DNA of 64,000 nucleotides from Chamaecyparis obtusa (GCA_027943335.1 BSBK01002061.1:62001-126000); one strand, 5' to 3'. Positions 23,961 to 35,748 are shown, counted from the stretch's first letter. Notes: generated by a model not told the origin, from the sequence alone. A program made the numbers and translations.

Positions 23961-26900
23961 GTGGTGAATTTTAGAAAAGAAAGCCCTAAGTTTGATGGAG
24001 TAAATTTTGACAGCTAGAAAGAAAAGATGAAGACACATCTATTGTGTTTAGGACCAAGTTATTGGTTGATTACAAAGAATGAGAAGACTATCATTGAGGA
24101 AGACAATCTAGAGGCAAGAACTAAAGATGAACTAGATCTATTCATGTGTAACATACTTGCAAGAGAAGCACTTTTATCAGCACTATCGGAGAATGAATAT
24201 AGTCAGGTAAGATGTTTGAAAACATCTCATGCAATTTGGAAAGCTTTACATTCTACTTTTGAAGGTGATGAACATGCAAAGAAGGCTAGATTAAATAATT
24301 GGATTTGTGCATTTGAAGATATTAGAATGATGGAAGATGAATCTATTAGAAGCTATATTGGTAGGATGTCTAAGATTGTGACAAGAATAAAGTCTTGTTG
24401 AGGTGATAAGACAGAGAATGAAGTGATATGGAAAATTTTGAGAGCTTTGACACTAGTATTCAAGTAGAAAACACAGATGATTGAACAAGTGATACCTTGT
24501 ACATCAAACTTTTCAAGAGAGACTCTTCTTGGAAGATTAGAAATAGTAGAGATGAACTTGAGATTATCAAGAGAGCTACCTAGAATGGAAACAACATTCA
24601 GTGCTCTTAGCATTAGACCTACAAGAAGTACTAGTGTGAATGGAGATTATGCCAGCAGTAGCAGATATGAGGAAGATAAGAAGATTGAAGAAGGTATTGC
24701 ATTACTTGTAAAAAGAGAACCAGATGGTAAGAAAATTTTTAAATGTTGGACTTGTCAAGAATATGGTCATTTTGCATCTAAATGTCCTAAAAGAGTTAAG
24801 AAGTATAGAAGCAACTTTAAACCTAGGAGATCTAAAGAATGTTATTATGCAAATGATGAAGATTTTGAAGTAGGAATTGAAAAACATTTAAGTGACAGTG
24901 ATAATGATAACTTTGAGGAAATAGGATTTGTAGCAATTAAAGATGAAAGTTTTGAATCTGATAAAAGGGAAGAAAAAGCATTAGTTTCACAAGTTGAAAA
25001 GAAATTTGATTGGATTATAGATAGTGGTTGTTCATATCATATGACTGGAGATAAAAGAAAGTTTGTTAAGTTAGATAATTATGATGGAGGAATTGTTAGA
25101 GTTGGTAACAATGCACCTTGTTTGATTAAGGGTATAGGATCTATTACTCTTAACGGAAAGACTAACACTAATGATGTTTACTTTGTTGATGGACTAAGAC
25201 ATAATCTACTAAGTGTTGGGCAATTGGCTGATAAGGGTTATCAAGTTTGGTTTTCTGAGAAAACTTGTGTGATAAAAGACAAAGATGGAAATTTGATTGG
25301 AAAAGGATCCAGAACCAGAGGTAAAGTATTTCAGTTGGATTGTATTGAGATGACATGTTTGATAACTAAGATTGATGACAGTTGGTTATGGCATAAAAGG
25401 TTTTGTCATATAAACTTTGATAATATTGTCAAGGTGAGCACTACACATGCGGTAAGAGATTTACCTAGAATTATGAAACCTACTAACATGATTTTCAAAG
25501 GATGTATGATGGCAAAGAAAAAAAAGAGTTCATTTCCCAATAAGAAGTTCACATCGGTAGAGAAGTTGGAGATTGTTCATACAGACTTAAGTGGTCCTAC
25601 TAGGACTAGAGGATTCTATGGTGAAAGGTATTTTATGATTCTTGTTGATTATTTTACAAGAATGATGTGGATTGCATTTTTGAAAGAAAAATATGAAGCA
25701 TTTGATAAATTTAAGATCATGAAAAGAAAAATTGAGAATAAATCTGGAATGAAGATTAAGTGTCTAAGATCTGATAGAGGTGGTGAATTTACATCTAGAG
25801 AGTTTAACACCTTTTGTGAAATGAATGGTATTAAGAGATAACTTTCAACCCCTAGAACACCAGAACAAAATGGTATTGTAGAAAGAAGGAACATGTCAAT
25901 AACTGAAGCAGCAAGAGCTATGTTGTTTGAGAATGATTTGGTTAAAACTTTTTGGAGAGAAGCAGTGAACACAACATTATACACTATGAACAGAGTACAA
26001 ATCAGAGTAGATACAAACAAGACACCTTATGAATTATGGTTTGGACATACACCCTCAGTTAAGTATTTTAGAATTTTTGGAAGTAAATGTTATATAAAGA
26101 GAGATGATGATATAGGAAAGTTTGATCCTAGAAGTGATGAAGGAATATTTTTGGGATATTCTTTAAAAAGCAAAGCATATAGATGTTATAACAAAAGAAC
26201 TAAGACTATTGTTGAAAGTGCAAATGTAAAAGTTGATGAGAAGTTTAAAATTCAGGAAAGAATGCTTGATTATGAATCTGATGGAGAAGCACAACCTCAG
26301 CTAACATTGAAAATGTAGAATTATTTTTTGAAACTAACAGTGATTTACTAAATGAAAGTCATACTAAAGAAGACAAAGAAGAGAACAGAGAAGAAAACAG
26401 AGAAGAAAATAGAGAAGAAAATAGAGAAGAAAGTAGAGAAGAATCTACAGTTGGAACAACATTAGTAACTATGACACCTAACAGGTATACTTCAAGACAT
26501 CACCCTATTGAGCAAGTTATTATAAGTTTAGATAGAGGAGTTTTGACTCAGAATAAGGTACATTTCTATTTGATTTCTCAAATTGACCCTAAGACTACTA
26601 ATGAAGCTTGTGAAGATGAACATTGGATCAATGCTATGAAAGAAGAACTAGAGCAGATTGAAAAAAACAAGACATGGGAATTGGTCCCTAGACTTGAAGA
26701 CAAGAATGTGATTGGAACAAAGTGGGTATTCAGAAACAAGATGAATGAACAAGGAGAAGTGATAAGAAACAAAGCAAGATTGGTATGTAAAGGATATTCA
26801 CAACAAGAAGGAATTGACTATGAAGAAACTTTTGCACCTGTGGCCAGATTTGAAGCAGTGAGAATGTTTCTAGCATATGCAACTTACAAGAAATTCAGAG

Positions 26901-28120
26901 TGTATCAGATGGATGTGAAGTCAACATTTTTGAATGGTGAATTGGAAGAAGAAGTCTACATTGAGCAGCCTGAAGGTTTTGCTTTGACACAAGGAGATAT
27001 GGTATGTAAGTTAAAGAAAGATTTATATGGATTAAAACAAGCACCTAGAACCTGGTATGCAAGATTAGATAAGTATTTATTGAAATTGGGATTTATAAAA
27101 GGAACAGTAGATAGTAACTTATACACAAAAGAAATTGAGAATGGTTTGTTGGTTATATTTATATTTGTTGATGATATTATCTTTGGAGGAGAAGATGAAG
27201 CTAGTGACAAATTTGCAGATGAAATGAAGACTGAATTTGAGATGAGCATGATTGGAGAAATGAAATATTTTTTGGGATTATAGATAACACAAAGCAAGGA
27301 AGGTATATTTGTAAGTCAAACTAAGTATTTAAATGAATTATTGAAAAGATTTGGAATGGAAGATTCTAAACCTATTGGAACACCTATGGTAACCAGACAT
27401 AAGTTATCTAGCAAAGATGAGACACCAGCAATTGAGCAAAAAAAGTACAGATCTATGATTGGAGGATTGTAGTACTTGACACATACAAGACCTGATATAG
27501 CACATTCAGTGGGCATTGTAGAAAGATTTCAAGCAAAACCTAGAGAATCACATTATGTAGTAGTAAAGAGGATACTAAGATATTTGAAAGGAATAATGGA
27601 TTATGGATTATGGTATGAGAATTTTGATGATTTTACTTTATGTGCCTATACTGATGTAGATTGGGGAGGTAGTGTTGATGAAAAGAAAAGCACCAGTGGT
27701 GGAGCCTTTTTTCTTGGAGGCAAATCGGTCTCTTGGTTAATTAAGAAGTAGAATTGTACTTCACAAAGCACAGCAGAAGCAGAATATGTTGCAGCAGCAA
27801 ATAATTGTAATCAGATTATTTGGATGAAGTAGATGTTGAAAGATATTGGAATAAAGTTTGATGAGCCTGTTGTTATATATTGTGATAACACTAGTACAGT
27901 GAGTATGTCAAAAAATCATGTTTTACATTCTAAGACTAAACATATTGAGATCAAGTATCATGTTGTAAGAGAGAAAGTTGCAGAAAAAGAATTAAGATTG
28001 GAGTACATAAGTACAAAGGAGCAGATAGCAGATATACTTACAAAGCCTTTACCTAAGGATACATTTGTGTATCTGAGAGGTATGCTTGGGTTTATGCCCC
28101 AACCTATTTTTGAGAATTGA
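23961..28120 (+). pseudogene. COP-C gag-pol polyprotein, degenerate
   Basis: A Copia polyprotein from 23961, where the family start ATG is replaced by GTG, to TGA 28118-28120. Gag has TAG at about 24015, a TGA near 24400 and a TAG near 24467. An open stretch of 454 codons (24477-25841) then carries [18 protein letters not shown] (about 24748), protease DSGCSYHMTG (about 25020), HKRFCHINF, integrase HTDLSGPTR (about 25578) and [10 protein letters not shown] at 25839 ends it. Integrase continues to a repeat-rich linker (26380-26448) and RT (about 26660-27283) with [11 protein letters not shown]. RNase H runs from 27476 to 28120. Most stops replace CAG or CAA of relatives. Confidence 0.9.
26380..26448 (+). 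repeat. 12-bp coding tandem repeat (Arg-Glu-Glu-Asn) in the COP-C integrase-RT linker
   Basis: AGAGAAGAAAAT-type units occur about five times and encode repeated [12 protein letters not shown] has a similar array (about 61290-61370). COP-A has only two units and COP-B none, so copy number varies within the family. Confidence 0.8.
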
Positions 28121-28474
28121 TGCAGATGGTTACATCCATCCAATGGTATATGAGCTCTATCTTTCTTCTAGATTGGATGTTGGAACTTCCTCTATGGGGG
28201 AGTTTATGAGCTGAGTCATGAGGACTCTTGTTATTGTATTTTTCTGAAAAGTGTCTTTTGACATTAAGTTTTTGTTGACTTAGTGATGGAATTTCTATCA
28301 TTGATGTCAATGGGGGAGAGATATACATGAAAAACATTGTGGATTGTATGAGAGAGCTGAATAGGAAAACGAAGCAAGATTTGATTTGATATTTTGTAGT
28401 GATGTTGCAGTATTGGATTTTTGGAACATTGGATGTTTTTCATCTATGTTTCCATCAATGCCAATGGGGGAGAT
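28121..28474 (+). promoter_or_regulatory. COP-C 3' untranslated region with three polypurine-tract-like motifs
   Basis: ATGGGGGAG occurs near 28193, 28311 and 28463. The last abuts the 3' LTR. Spacing resembles COP-A and COP-B. Confidence 0.75.
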
Positions 28475-29631
28475 TGTTAGGACTGAATGCAAAGTGTTTT
28501 GGCAGTCATTATGTAGCAGTTGTTGCATTCATGACTTGGATTGTCATTGATGTCAACACAGTGATATTCTGGATATTAGCAGGAAAGCAAGTACAATTTT
28601 GTTTTGCACACATGTTGTATTGTAGATTGGCTTTTGCATAGTTGATGGTATGTTCTTTGGTGTGTTATTAACCTATGGTTAACAGTGCAAAAAGAAATTC
28701 ATTCATTTGTAAGAGTTATGAGCATTTTGGTGAAAGCAGTGTTTAGACAGTGTTTTTGTGTAGCGATGTTTGGAAATCGGAGGATATCTCTTAGTTGGGA
28801 TGGAATCTGATTTTTCACAGTTAAAGGGATGTTGGAGACTCATTAATGATGATGTGGTTCATAGTGCAAACTTTGAGGACATGTTTGGAGAAAGTTACGG
28901 TAACTGGAAGCCGACAGTTTTATGTGAATTCTGTGTGTAGCATGTAAAATTTATTATTTTGTAATTGAGGACAAACTCATTTGTAATTATTTGAGTTTGG
29001 TATATAAGAAGGAATTTTTTCCTTATTTTAATGTGTACTATGAAGATTGAGATGTGAATATATGCATGAAGTGAAGAAAAGAGCTAATTCAGTGATGAAG
29101 GAAGACTTGTGAGTACAGAGATCTGGAATTGTGATCTTGTGTAGCAGAGAGTGCAGTTTTGGCACAGTGTGAAGGAGGTAATATATTTCATATTATTCTA
29201 TTGAATAATTCTAAGATCTTTTGGACAGTGGGTTCAAAGATCTTGCCTTGAAGCTGTTTGGGCAGTGGGTCCTTCTGTCTTCCATAAACTCTTAACCGAG
29301 TTAGAATCTTTTAACAGGGATTCAAAATCTCCTAACAGGGATTTATATGTACTGAATGTATTTCATAAGACTCCTAACAGGGTCCATCCTCTAACAAGGA
29401 AATTTCATATTAGTGCATCATTTTGTGGGCATCATTCCCACCGGGGTTTACTCTTTTCAAGAGGTTCCCTAGTTAACATATCTTGTGTTATTGTGAAATT
29501 GTGTATGATTATCTTTCTATGGTTGATTAGTACATTGATTATATTGTTTAAAGCTATTGAATGGATAAATTATCTGATAATTGATTCACCCCCCCCCTCT
29601 CAGTTATCTTGGGGATTTTTACTTTCTAACA
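28475..29631 (+). repeat. COP-C 3' LTR
   Basis: A 1,157-bp partner of 22739-23904 that ends TTTCTAACA. It is followed by the AGTTG duplication at 29632-29636. The C-run is 9 long. Confidence 0.92.
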
Positions 29632-29819
29632 AGTTGTAGCTGATTGGATGAACTGACTCCACAATTGGACAATGTAGATTTGGACCATGCAAGGTGACCA
29701 GATGTTTCAAAGGTGACTCTTTCTGGTTATCAGATGAATATGTTTTGGCAACAAAAACTTACTAATGGGCCAAATGGGTATCTAAAAATGTAAAAATTTT
29801 GCTTTTGGAAGGTACAGAA

Positions 29820-30010
29820 GTACGCTCTATCCCGTATGCGATCCTATATAATGATTGGTAAAAAATTTGGAACCCCGTATGTGACTCAGGAAATGGAATG
29901 TTCATCAGATGCGACCTAGGAAATGGTGTGACTACCAGATGTGACTCAGATTTGAACATATGTGATCCAGGATGTGGGAGGCGACTCAGGAATACTAGAT
30001 GTAATCTTAT
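29820..30010. repeat. Degenerate GATGTGACTCAG repeats, cluster 1
   Basis: About seven irregularly spaced copies of (C/A)AGATG(T/C)GA(C/T)(T/C)C(A/T)(A/G), for example CAGATGCGACCTAGG and CCAGATGTGACTCAG. Spacing is 20-35 bp. The same motif in the same orientation recurs at 31495-31710. Confidence 0.6.
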
Positions 30011-30839
30011 GATGATAAGAATTTTGCAATTTTAGTCTTTCACGGAAAATGGGTCAGATTCCAGTGACTGTCAGGTGTTTGTAAATGCTTGTAAATGCTC
30101 TATGCTTATTTATTTGGGGATGCTAATCTAAATTTGTATTTAAGACACACCAAGAAATCATTTTTAATTAGACACACCTAACCTACCTTATACTAGGTAG
30201 ATATTGAAACCACTTGTTCACTGACTTAGGAACACACCCAAAGGCTCCTTAGAATATTGCATTCCAATAACACACAATGGATATTGGAGGCCATATTTGC
30301 CAAGTGTTAACGTTGATGGGGGCTCGGTATGGTGAATTTCTTCGGGCAATTACTATTTGCCTCACACAAGTGATAACAAACTTTCAGGGGTGATTTGAGT
30401 AGCATCTAACATACGGCTTTCAATGAAGGCGTTCGTTCATGACCATCTCCCATAGTCCCGCAAGCATGATTGAGGCTGTTAACCTTATAGGAAATTGAAA
30501 GTGTGTAGTCTTGCAAGCAAGATTCAAGTGGCTCCACTCTACAAAAAATCCAAGTCTGTCATTGGGATTGATCACCAATCTCCCAAGACAAGATAGATCA
30601 TTTCTTCTGAGGCTTTAGCCTTAAGGAAGTGTCAAATTTAATAGTGGGGTGGAAGAGTCAGTGTAAGACTTGTCCCCCACTTAGGTCATTCTCGAGAGAT
30701 TTTTTCCTCAACCGGCAACCCCTCTAAAGGTGTACAATAAAGCAAATGGATAGGTGATAGTGAGGTCTGTATTTATGGTTCTCTAGAAAGGAGAAGAGCA
30801 TAATCTCCTATCTCATATCAAGAATCCCAAACACATCAT

Positions 30840-31560
30840 GCAAATTTAAGATTCAATTACTCCAATTTGATGCCAAATAACAAGCCAACATTTGAGTTTC
30901 TGGTTTTCCCTCAAGGGAAAAAGAGCATAATCCTCTAATTGGTTTGTAACTTGATCTCAAATTGTTTTAACATTCCTAGAAAAACCAAGCATGAAGTTTT
31001 TATTTTGAATCTTCTTTAGAGGCAACCTGCATGACAAGCATTAGTAGTCTTTCAATTTTGTCTTGGGCAAATGACCTACAAACCACTATTAGGCTATTCA
31101 AAATCAAACAACAACATCAATTTCACCCATTAGCTTGTTAGCTTGTTAGAAATCCAAAAATCAAAGAATTCTCAAATAATAATGCTTTAAAGAAAATTGA
31201 ATATGCAAATGTTAGCATTCATTCCTCAATTTAACTCCAAAATGTAAGCCAATTTTTGAGTTTCTGATTTTCCCTCAAGGGAAAAGAGCATAATCCTCTA
31301 ATTGATTTACAAGGTGAAATTAAATTATATTTAAGTGCTAAAAAAAAAATGCATTAAGTTCATTTTATCCTTTGAAAGAAAATTAAAATAATTGTTAGCA
31401 TTTGGGTTTCTATCTTTTGACCTGCAAACCACAGTTAGGCTGCCAAAAACTAGAGAAATCAACAAAGCCACTTGTTAAGAGTCAGAAAACCCAATAATGC
31501 AATTAAAATCCCCAGATGTGATCCTAGATTTTTCCACATGCATTCCTATTTCCCAGAAGT
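30840..31560. repeat. Diverged tandem duplication of about 350-360 bp in the GYP1 leader
   Basis: Segments near 30860-30960 and 31217-31312 share GAGTTTCTG and GTTTTCCCTCAAGGGAAAA with AGAGCATAATCCTCTAATTG. Downstream, GACCTACAAACCACTATTAG (31071) matches GACCTGCAAACCACAGTTAG (31421). The offset is 350-364 bp at both places, so the whole block is duplicated and diverged. Confidence 0.7.
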
Positions 31561-31710
31561 GACCCCATTTCCCAAATGTGACCCAGATCACCGAATGCGA
31601 TCCTAAATTTAAACAAATGTGACCTTGTTCCCAGATGTGATCCGCAAATCTAGGATGCGATCTAGGAAATGCTATATGCAGATGTTCTTCCCAGATGCGA
31701 TCCTCTGACA
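31495..31710. repeat. Degenerate GATGTGATCC repeats, cluster 2
   Basis: Seven to eight copies such as CAGATGTGATCC, AATGTGACCC, GAATGCGATCC and CCAGATGCGATCC, with 18-30 bp spacing. Same motif and orientation as 29820-30010. Confidence 0.65.
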
Positions 31711-31764
31711 AAAAAAGACACAGTGAAAGTTAGTTTAAAATGCAAGAAAATCAAGAAATTTGGG

Positions 31765-31790
31765 GCTAGGCCCCACAGTGGGCACCAGAA
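31765..31790 (-). other. GYP1 primer binding site region
   Basis: The minus strand reads TGGTGCCCACTGTGGGGC a few bases inside the LTR end. TGG(C/T)GCCCAC(C/T)GTGGGG-type sequence is common just after the 5' LTR of plant Tat/Athila-like Gypsy elements. The exact tRNA is not assigned. Confidence 0.7.
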
Positions 31791-31791
31791 A

Positions 31792-34250
31792 TGTGTGTTA
31801 GTTTCTAGCCTACAACACAACACTTCAATAGGATAATAACATCACTTGTTAGAGGAAATAAGCATGTAATTGAAGAAACTAACAAGTAAAATCATCCTAT
31901 TTCTCTCTAGTTAGTGTGAGTATGGAATAAGGGTGTTTGGCTCTCAGATTTGATCCTTAAATAGTGACAATCTACACTAAAATGAGAGATTGAAGAGTAA
32001 ATGCAGGAAATCAAGCTACATCTAGAAAATACTTTCAAATTAGGCATGAAACCATAAATTCTTTCCATTTTAAGCCAAATTGAAGTGTTCTCTAATTAGC
32101 TAAGACATGAAATTTTTTGGAATTAGGAGAGATAGGTACTGAGAGGGGAGGGGTGAATCAATGCCTTCAAAAACTTTACTTGTAAAACCTTTCTGATCTA
32201 TAACTGAATACTATAATAACCGATCAAAATAACTTGAATCTAATTGCATAAATCAATCATCTAGTTAACTTAAGAAAGAAAACAACATGAAATCAATATG
32301 ACAATCACATAACACAAGTATTTTGCTAACGCAAAAACCCTTGTTAGAAGGTAAAAACTGCGGTGGGGATAACACCCACAAATTCTTCACTACTACAGAT
32401 AGAAAAGGTTTTCCTGTTAAGGCTAGAAGTTTTGATCACTTCTGGTGATCTTACCCTGTTAGGAGTAACATATTAGATCAGCTAGATCTACCTAGTTATA
32501 GGATTTAACAACACTAAATGAAGTGTGTACTCGGTTAAGAGATTTATACAAAGACTGTTAAGTCTACTCGATTAAGAGATTTCACCAAATACTCTATCAC
32601 AATTGTCAGAAAGTAATAGGTAAATTATCTTCTAGTTGACAACTCAATTGTTTGAAATAGATCTATAAGTTCTCATTAAAATATCACCTTATCTGTGATG
32701 GTTTCCTTCTTTGTTCTACTTGGTAGCCTTCACTGATTCTGCTCAATCTGATATCCTCTATACTCTGTTCTGCTCGGTAAACTGATTGTCTTGAAGATAG
32801 GAAAATTCTTCAAGTGCTCCATGATTCATATATATTAGTTCAACCACCTTATAAAATGGTGCAAACAAATATAATATATAGTGTTCTATTTTGCCACTTT
32901 AGCAAAGATTAGGTTACAAAAATAATCATAACCCTAAGATCTACGGTGTAAAATAACCTAGATCAACTATTATAATAAGATAAACATTATATTTAATGAG
33001 TATCTATTTACAATAAATGCTCCTCGATCTTGGTAAACTATTTTATGATCTGTTATAACCGTTTGCATAGAATAATATGCAATTTCTGATTACTATGCCA
33101 TTTTCTATGATCATCGATAAACATTGTATAAACTGCTCGGTATATACTATGATGCTTGGTGTTTACTAACTGTCAGTGTCAGTGTCGCTGGTGCTCGGTT
33201 AACTATGTGATGCTCGATGTAAAGGCTTTACCGACTACTCTGTCTTACTTCTAGTTACCGATTGTCTCAATATAAGTAACCGACCAACCTGTTTAACATC
33301 CTTTGATACTAATGACAACCTTAAATGCTCAATAGAGATTGACAGAAATTAAGCATGAAAGTATGGAAACAATCTATCAAATTCAAAGCATTAGTAAGAA
33401 AGTTCCCAAGTATGAGAGTTCAATAATCAAGGATTTTGAAGCCTCAAAATGCAAGCATGTAGAAGTCTAAGTGTTGAGAAGAAGAAGATAGGCTTTTGAA
33501 AAATTCTCTTTTATAGAAGATTGAAGGAATTGAACGGTTGAGATGCATTTGTGACGAGTGGTTGAGATGCATCTTGGCTTGATCTTTGATCCATGTGAGA
33601 GCCTCTTAATCATTAAGGTGTGTTTGTTTGATTTAAGAGGTACTTATGATTTTCTTTTAATTAATAACTCTAGCCATGCATTTGGTGGGATTGAATTAAT
33701 TAAATAGACCTAGATTTATTTGTCTTGATTTAGCTTGATACCTTAGTGATAAATGCTTGATTTAGGATATGATTGATTTTATTAAATTTTAGGATTATGT
33801 TAATGATCGGGAATCGAATTAACATAATTAAGGTTATATGTTGAACTAAGGGAAAATAGGGCCTTAGGTTCTATTAGCCCAAGTTTACATGATTACAATT
33901 GTGCCTTATGAGTCATTCATTATAAATCCCCTTAAGTTCATCAATTCATAAGTAGGAAAATTTTCCATGGCAAGTCAAATTGTGATATTGCTATCAAGAT
34001 TCAATTGTGTAGTTTTTTGGGTCAAACTCATTGACCCATATTTCATGAGTAGTGGTTCACAAGAACCCATTTCTCATGAGAATGAATGGAACACTTAGCA
34101 CTCATTGTGCATCTAGATGATGCTCGCAAAGGTGAAGCATTGGGACTTCCCAATAGGTCACCCATCCCATTGTGATATTTATATCAAAGGAGACTATTCA
34201 AATTATCCTGCACTGGTTAAGTGGAAGGCTTATTTCCATTCATTATGCAA
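31792..34250 (-). repeat. GYP1 5' LTR, probable, interrupted by LTR-K
   Basis: The LTR should start (plus-strand view) at TGTGTGTTAG near 31792, directly after the primer site. The far end is not defined, because the 3' LTR is outside the window, and about 34.25 kb is a guess from where COP-H sequence seems to begin. Flanks of LTR-K at 32114 and 33321 look like one continuous AT-rich region. No coding sequence is seen. Confidence 0.45.
32115..33320 (-). repeat. LTR-K: solo LTR related to the NA-E LTR, inverted
   Basis: About 1.2 kb. It starts TTTTGGAATTAGG with ACTGAGAGGGGAGGGGTGAA 26 bases in, and ends ACTAATGACAACC. The block CTCGGTTAAGAGATTTATAC and AAAGACTGTTAAGTCTAC near 32530-32575 matches the NA-E LTR on the opposite strand. 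The end position corresponds to the NA-E LTR start. Several CTCGGT/ACCGA motifs lie at 33140-33290. No internal region or second copy is adjacent. Both terminal dinucleotides look mutated and I could not find a clear target duplication. Confidence 0.6.
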
Positions 34251-34259
34251 AAGATTTAA

Positions 34260-35021
34260 AGTATAGATCAAAGGTTACTATTGCGCGTATTCGTATTTTA
34301 TTGTAATCGATTTCCACATAAGAACTGAGATTTCTTATAAAAATAAAATATGAATTAAATAGCAGAAACATAGTGCTTGGAAATAATGGAAGCATCCATT
34401 CAGATTAAAAGTGAACTATGCTTTCCTACAAATCTGAAATTCAATAACTTATCGCGCTTTTTCAGCCACTTGCAGGATGAAAAACGGGCATAAAAAACAA
34501 ACAACACTTGCACTATATTGGTCAAGTATCAGATCAGAAATTGAAAAATAAACAAACTCAAATATTGACAAACTGTTATGTCTATGCATACAATAAAAAT
34601 GAGTAAAAAATGAAATCATGTATTATTTCTAATTGCATAAAAATTGTGTAAAAGCTGGCATATATAAGATTTATCTTTCAGACCAACCAAAAAAGAGAAG
34701 CAAAAAATTGAAATCCATGAACAACTCTGGATGGGTTGATACACTCTTACATAGCCGAATTAAAAGAGTCGTTGAAAGGCTGAGTGTAAATATAAATATT
34801 TGGAAAACTGATTAAAAATATTATGTATACATGCAATCTATTATGCAAATAATGAAGATAAAGAAAACTAAAACTGAGTGTCATGGAGATGTTTCTATTA
34901 CAATACTTCACATACATACAGTTTTTAGGCAATCAAAAGAACTCAAATTGATCATGAGAAAACAAAACTATTATTGTTTATTACATGATGACTATTTTAA
35001 GTCCATAAAATTGCATGTCTT
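34260..35021 (-). repeat. COP-H 3' LTR remnant, boundaries uncertain
   Basis: On the minus strand the polypurine motif GAGGGGGAGAT at about 35032-35022 marks where the 3' LTR should begin (TGAAGACATGCAATTTTATG). The AT-rich sequence below it has no credible coding frame. The lower boundary is not visible. The only partner LTR would lie outside the window. Confidence 0.4.
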
Positions 35022-35247
35022 CAATCTCCCCCTCGATGAACAATGGGAATTAGCCCCAATTGAGTTCAAAACACAACAAATCTGGCTGTAGAAAGAACTT
35101 TGGTGAAGATATCCACAAGTTGCTTAGAAGAATGATAAAATTGTAATTCCACTTCCCCTTCGTTAACCAAATCATGAATGAAAATATGACATATCTCAAT
35201 GTGTTTGGTCCTTGCATGGAATACTGAATTCTTTATCATGGCAATAG
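35022..35247 (-). pseudogene. COP-H RNase H C-terminal fragment
   Basis: The minus strand translates as SVFHARTKHIEI, then HSSKQLVDIFTKVLSTARF, the conserved end of Copia RNase H. After it come a stop, TQLGLIPIVHRGG and the polypurine tract. It is cut at 35247 by COP-D. The upstream continuation is the 39-bp island 40212-40250 and then 47579 onward. Confidence 0.82.
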
Positions 35248-35650
35248 TGTTAGCTTGTGGTGACTAATCAGGAAAGTACTATCCAAGAAAGTACTGTACA
35301 ATTTTTTTTGAGGCTGACTACTTTTTCAGTTATTTGGGCCGACTACTTATAACTCATTCTAACCCTAAAGCGGGAAAATATTGTATAATATGGCTTAGGG
35401 TTAGGGATTTTCATGATGTATGATTTTAGTACTTGCGGCAGAATTGGGCTGTAAGGGATTACGGATTGTAATCAGGTTGTAATCACTGGATAATAATAAT
35501 ATTGGACTCGCTGTTGGTGGACGTAGCCCAGGGATTGGGTGAACCACGTTAAATCTGTGTGTCTTGTGTTCTATTCTGTGTGGTTTATTATTTTCTGATA
35601 TTAGTTATTTTTTGCACATAATTGTTATTTATGCCTTGTTAATCCTAACA
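35248..35650 (+). repeat. COP-D 5' LTR
   Basis: A 403-bp LTR, TGTTAGCTTGTGG...CCTAACA. It has 38 bp more than the 3' copy, near 35290-35330, around GACTACTTTTTC, with GACTACTT repeated at the edge. That suggests a local duplication in this copy or a deletion in the other. Confidence 0.92.
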
Positions 35651-35652
35651 AG

Positions 35653-35664
35653 TGGTATCAGAGT
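35653..35664 (+). other. COP-D primer binding site (tRNA-iMet)
   Basis: TGGTATCAGAGT lies two bases after the 5' LTR. It matches the initiator tRNA-Met complement except for the last base. Confidence 0.88.
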
Positions 35665-35748
35665 GAGGTTATTTCATTCGTTCTTTCATCTATTCTCTGA
35701 AGCAGGTCTCATGAGTTAGTGGGAGAGTCTCTCGGTTAAGTGGGAGAA

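Larger units (their letters stand above)
22739..29631 (+). mobile_element. COP-C: complete Sirevirus-like Ty1/Copia element (family 1), degenerate
   Basis: A full-length plus-strand insertion with LTRs 22739-23904 and 28475-29631. It is flanked by AGTTG at 22734-22738 and 29632-29636. It lies in the GYP1 leader and looks closest to COP-F. The two LTRs differ by several percent over the first 250 bases by eye, so it is not very recent. Confidence 0.93.
29637..31764 (-). other. GYP1 leader (between primer site and gag), non-coding
   Basis: With 22332-22733 this makes a leader of about 2.5 kb. No conserved protein domain is seen. It contains a diverged tandem duplication and two clusters of a short degenerate repeat, listed separately. 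Small minus-strand frames here (29959-29762, 31711-31475) are translations of those repeats. Some Gypsy lineages such as Ogre carry an extra ORF before gag, but I cannot support one here. Confidence 0.6.
1..31791 (-). mobile_element. GYP1: outer Ty3/Gypsy retrotransposon, internal region, interrupted by three Copia elements
   Basis: The surviving pieces read on the minus strand from about 31.79 kb towards position 1: primer site, long leader, gag (22331-21225, then 10473-9999), protease, G-patch region, linker and RT. RT continues past the window edge. The pieces join across COP-A, COP-B and COP-C, each flanked by a perfect 5-bp target duplication (TAGAG, TGTTT, AGTTG), so they are one element. 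The RT style (DLNKACPKDDFPLPNID, later YVDD), the protease type and the CX2H...GH...C gag motif suggest the Tat/Athila/Ogre side of Ty3/Gypsy. The lineage call is from family knowledge, not a tree. It is the oldest layer in the left half and carries many stops and at least two frameshifts. Confidence 0.85.

Noticed and set aside
29762..29959. Small minus-strand frames in the GYP1 leader (also 31711-31475) as an extra ORF before gag
   Set aside because: Both are translations of the GATGTGATCC repeat clusters. No support for a protein.
34633..35091. Plus-strand frames near the COP-H remnant
   Set aside because: They run antisense to COP-H LTR and RNase H and have no domain.
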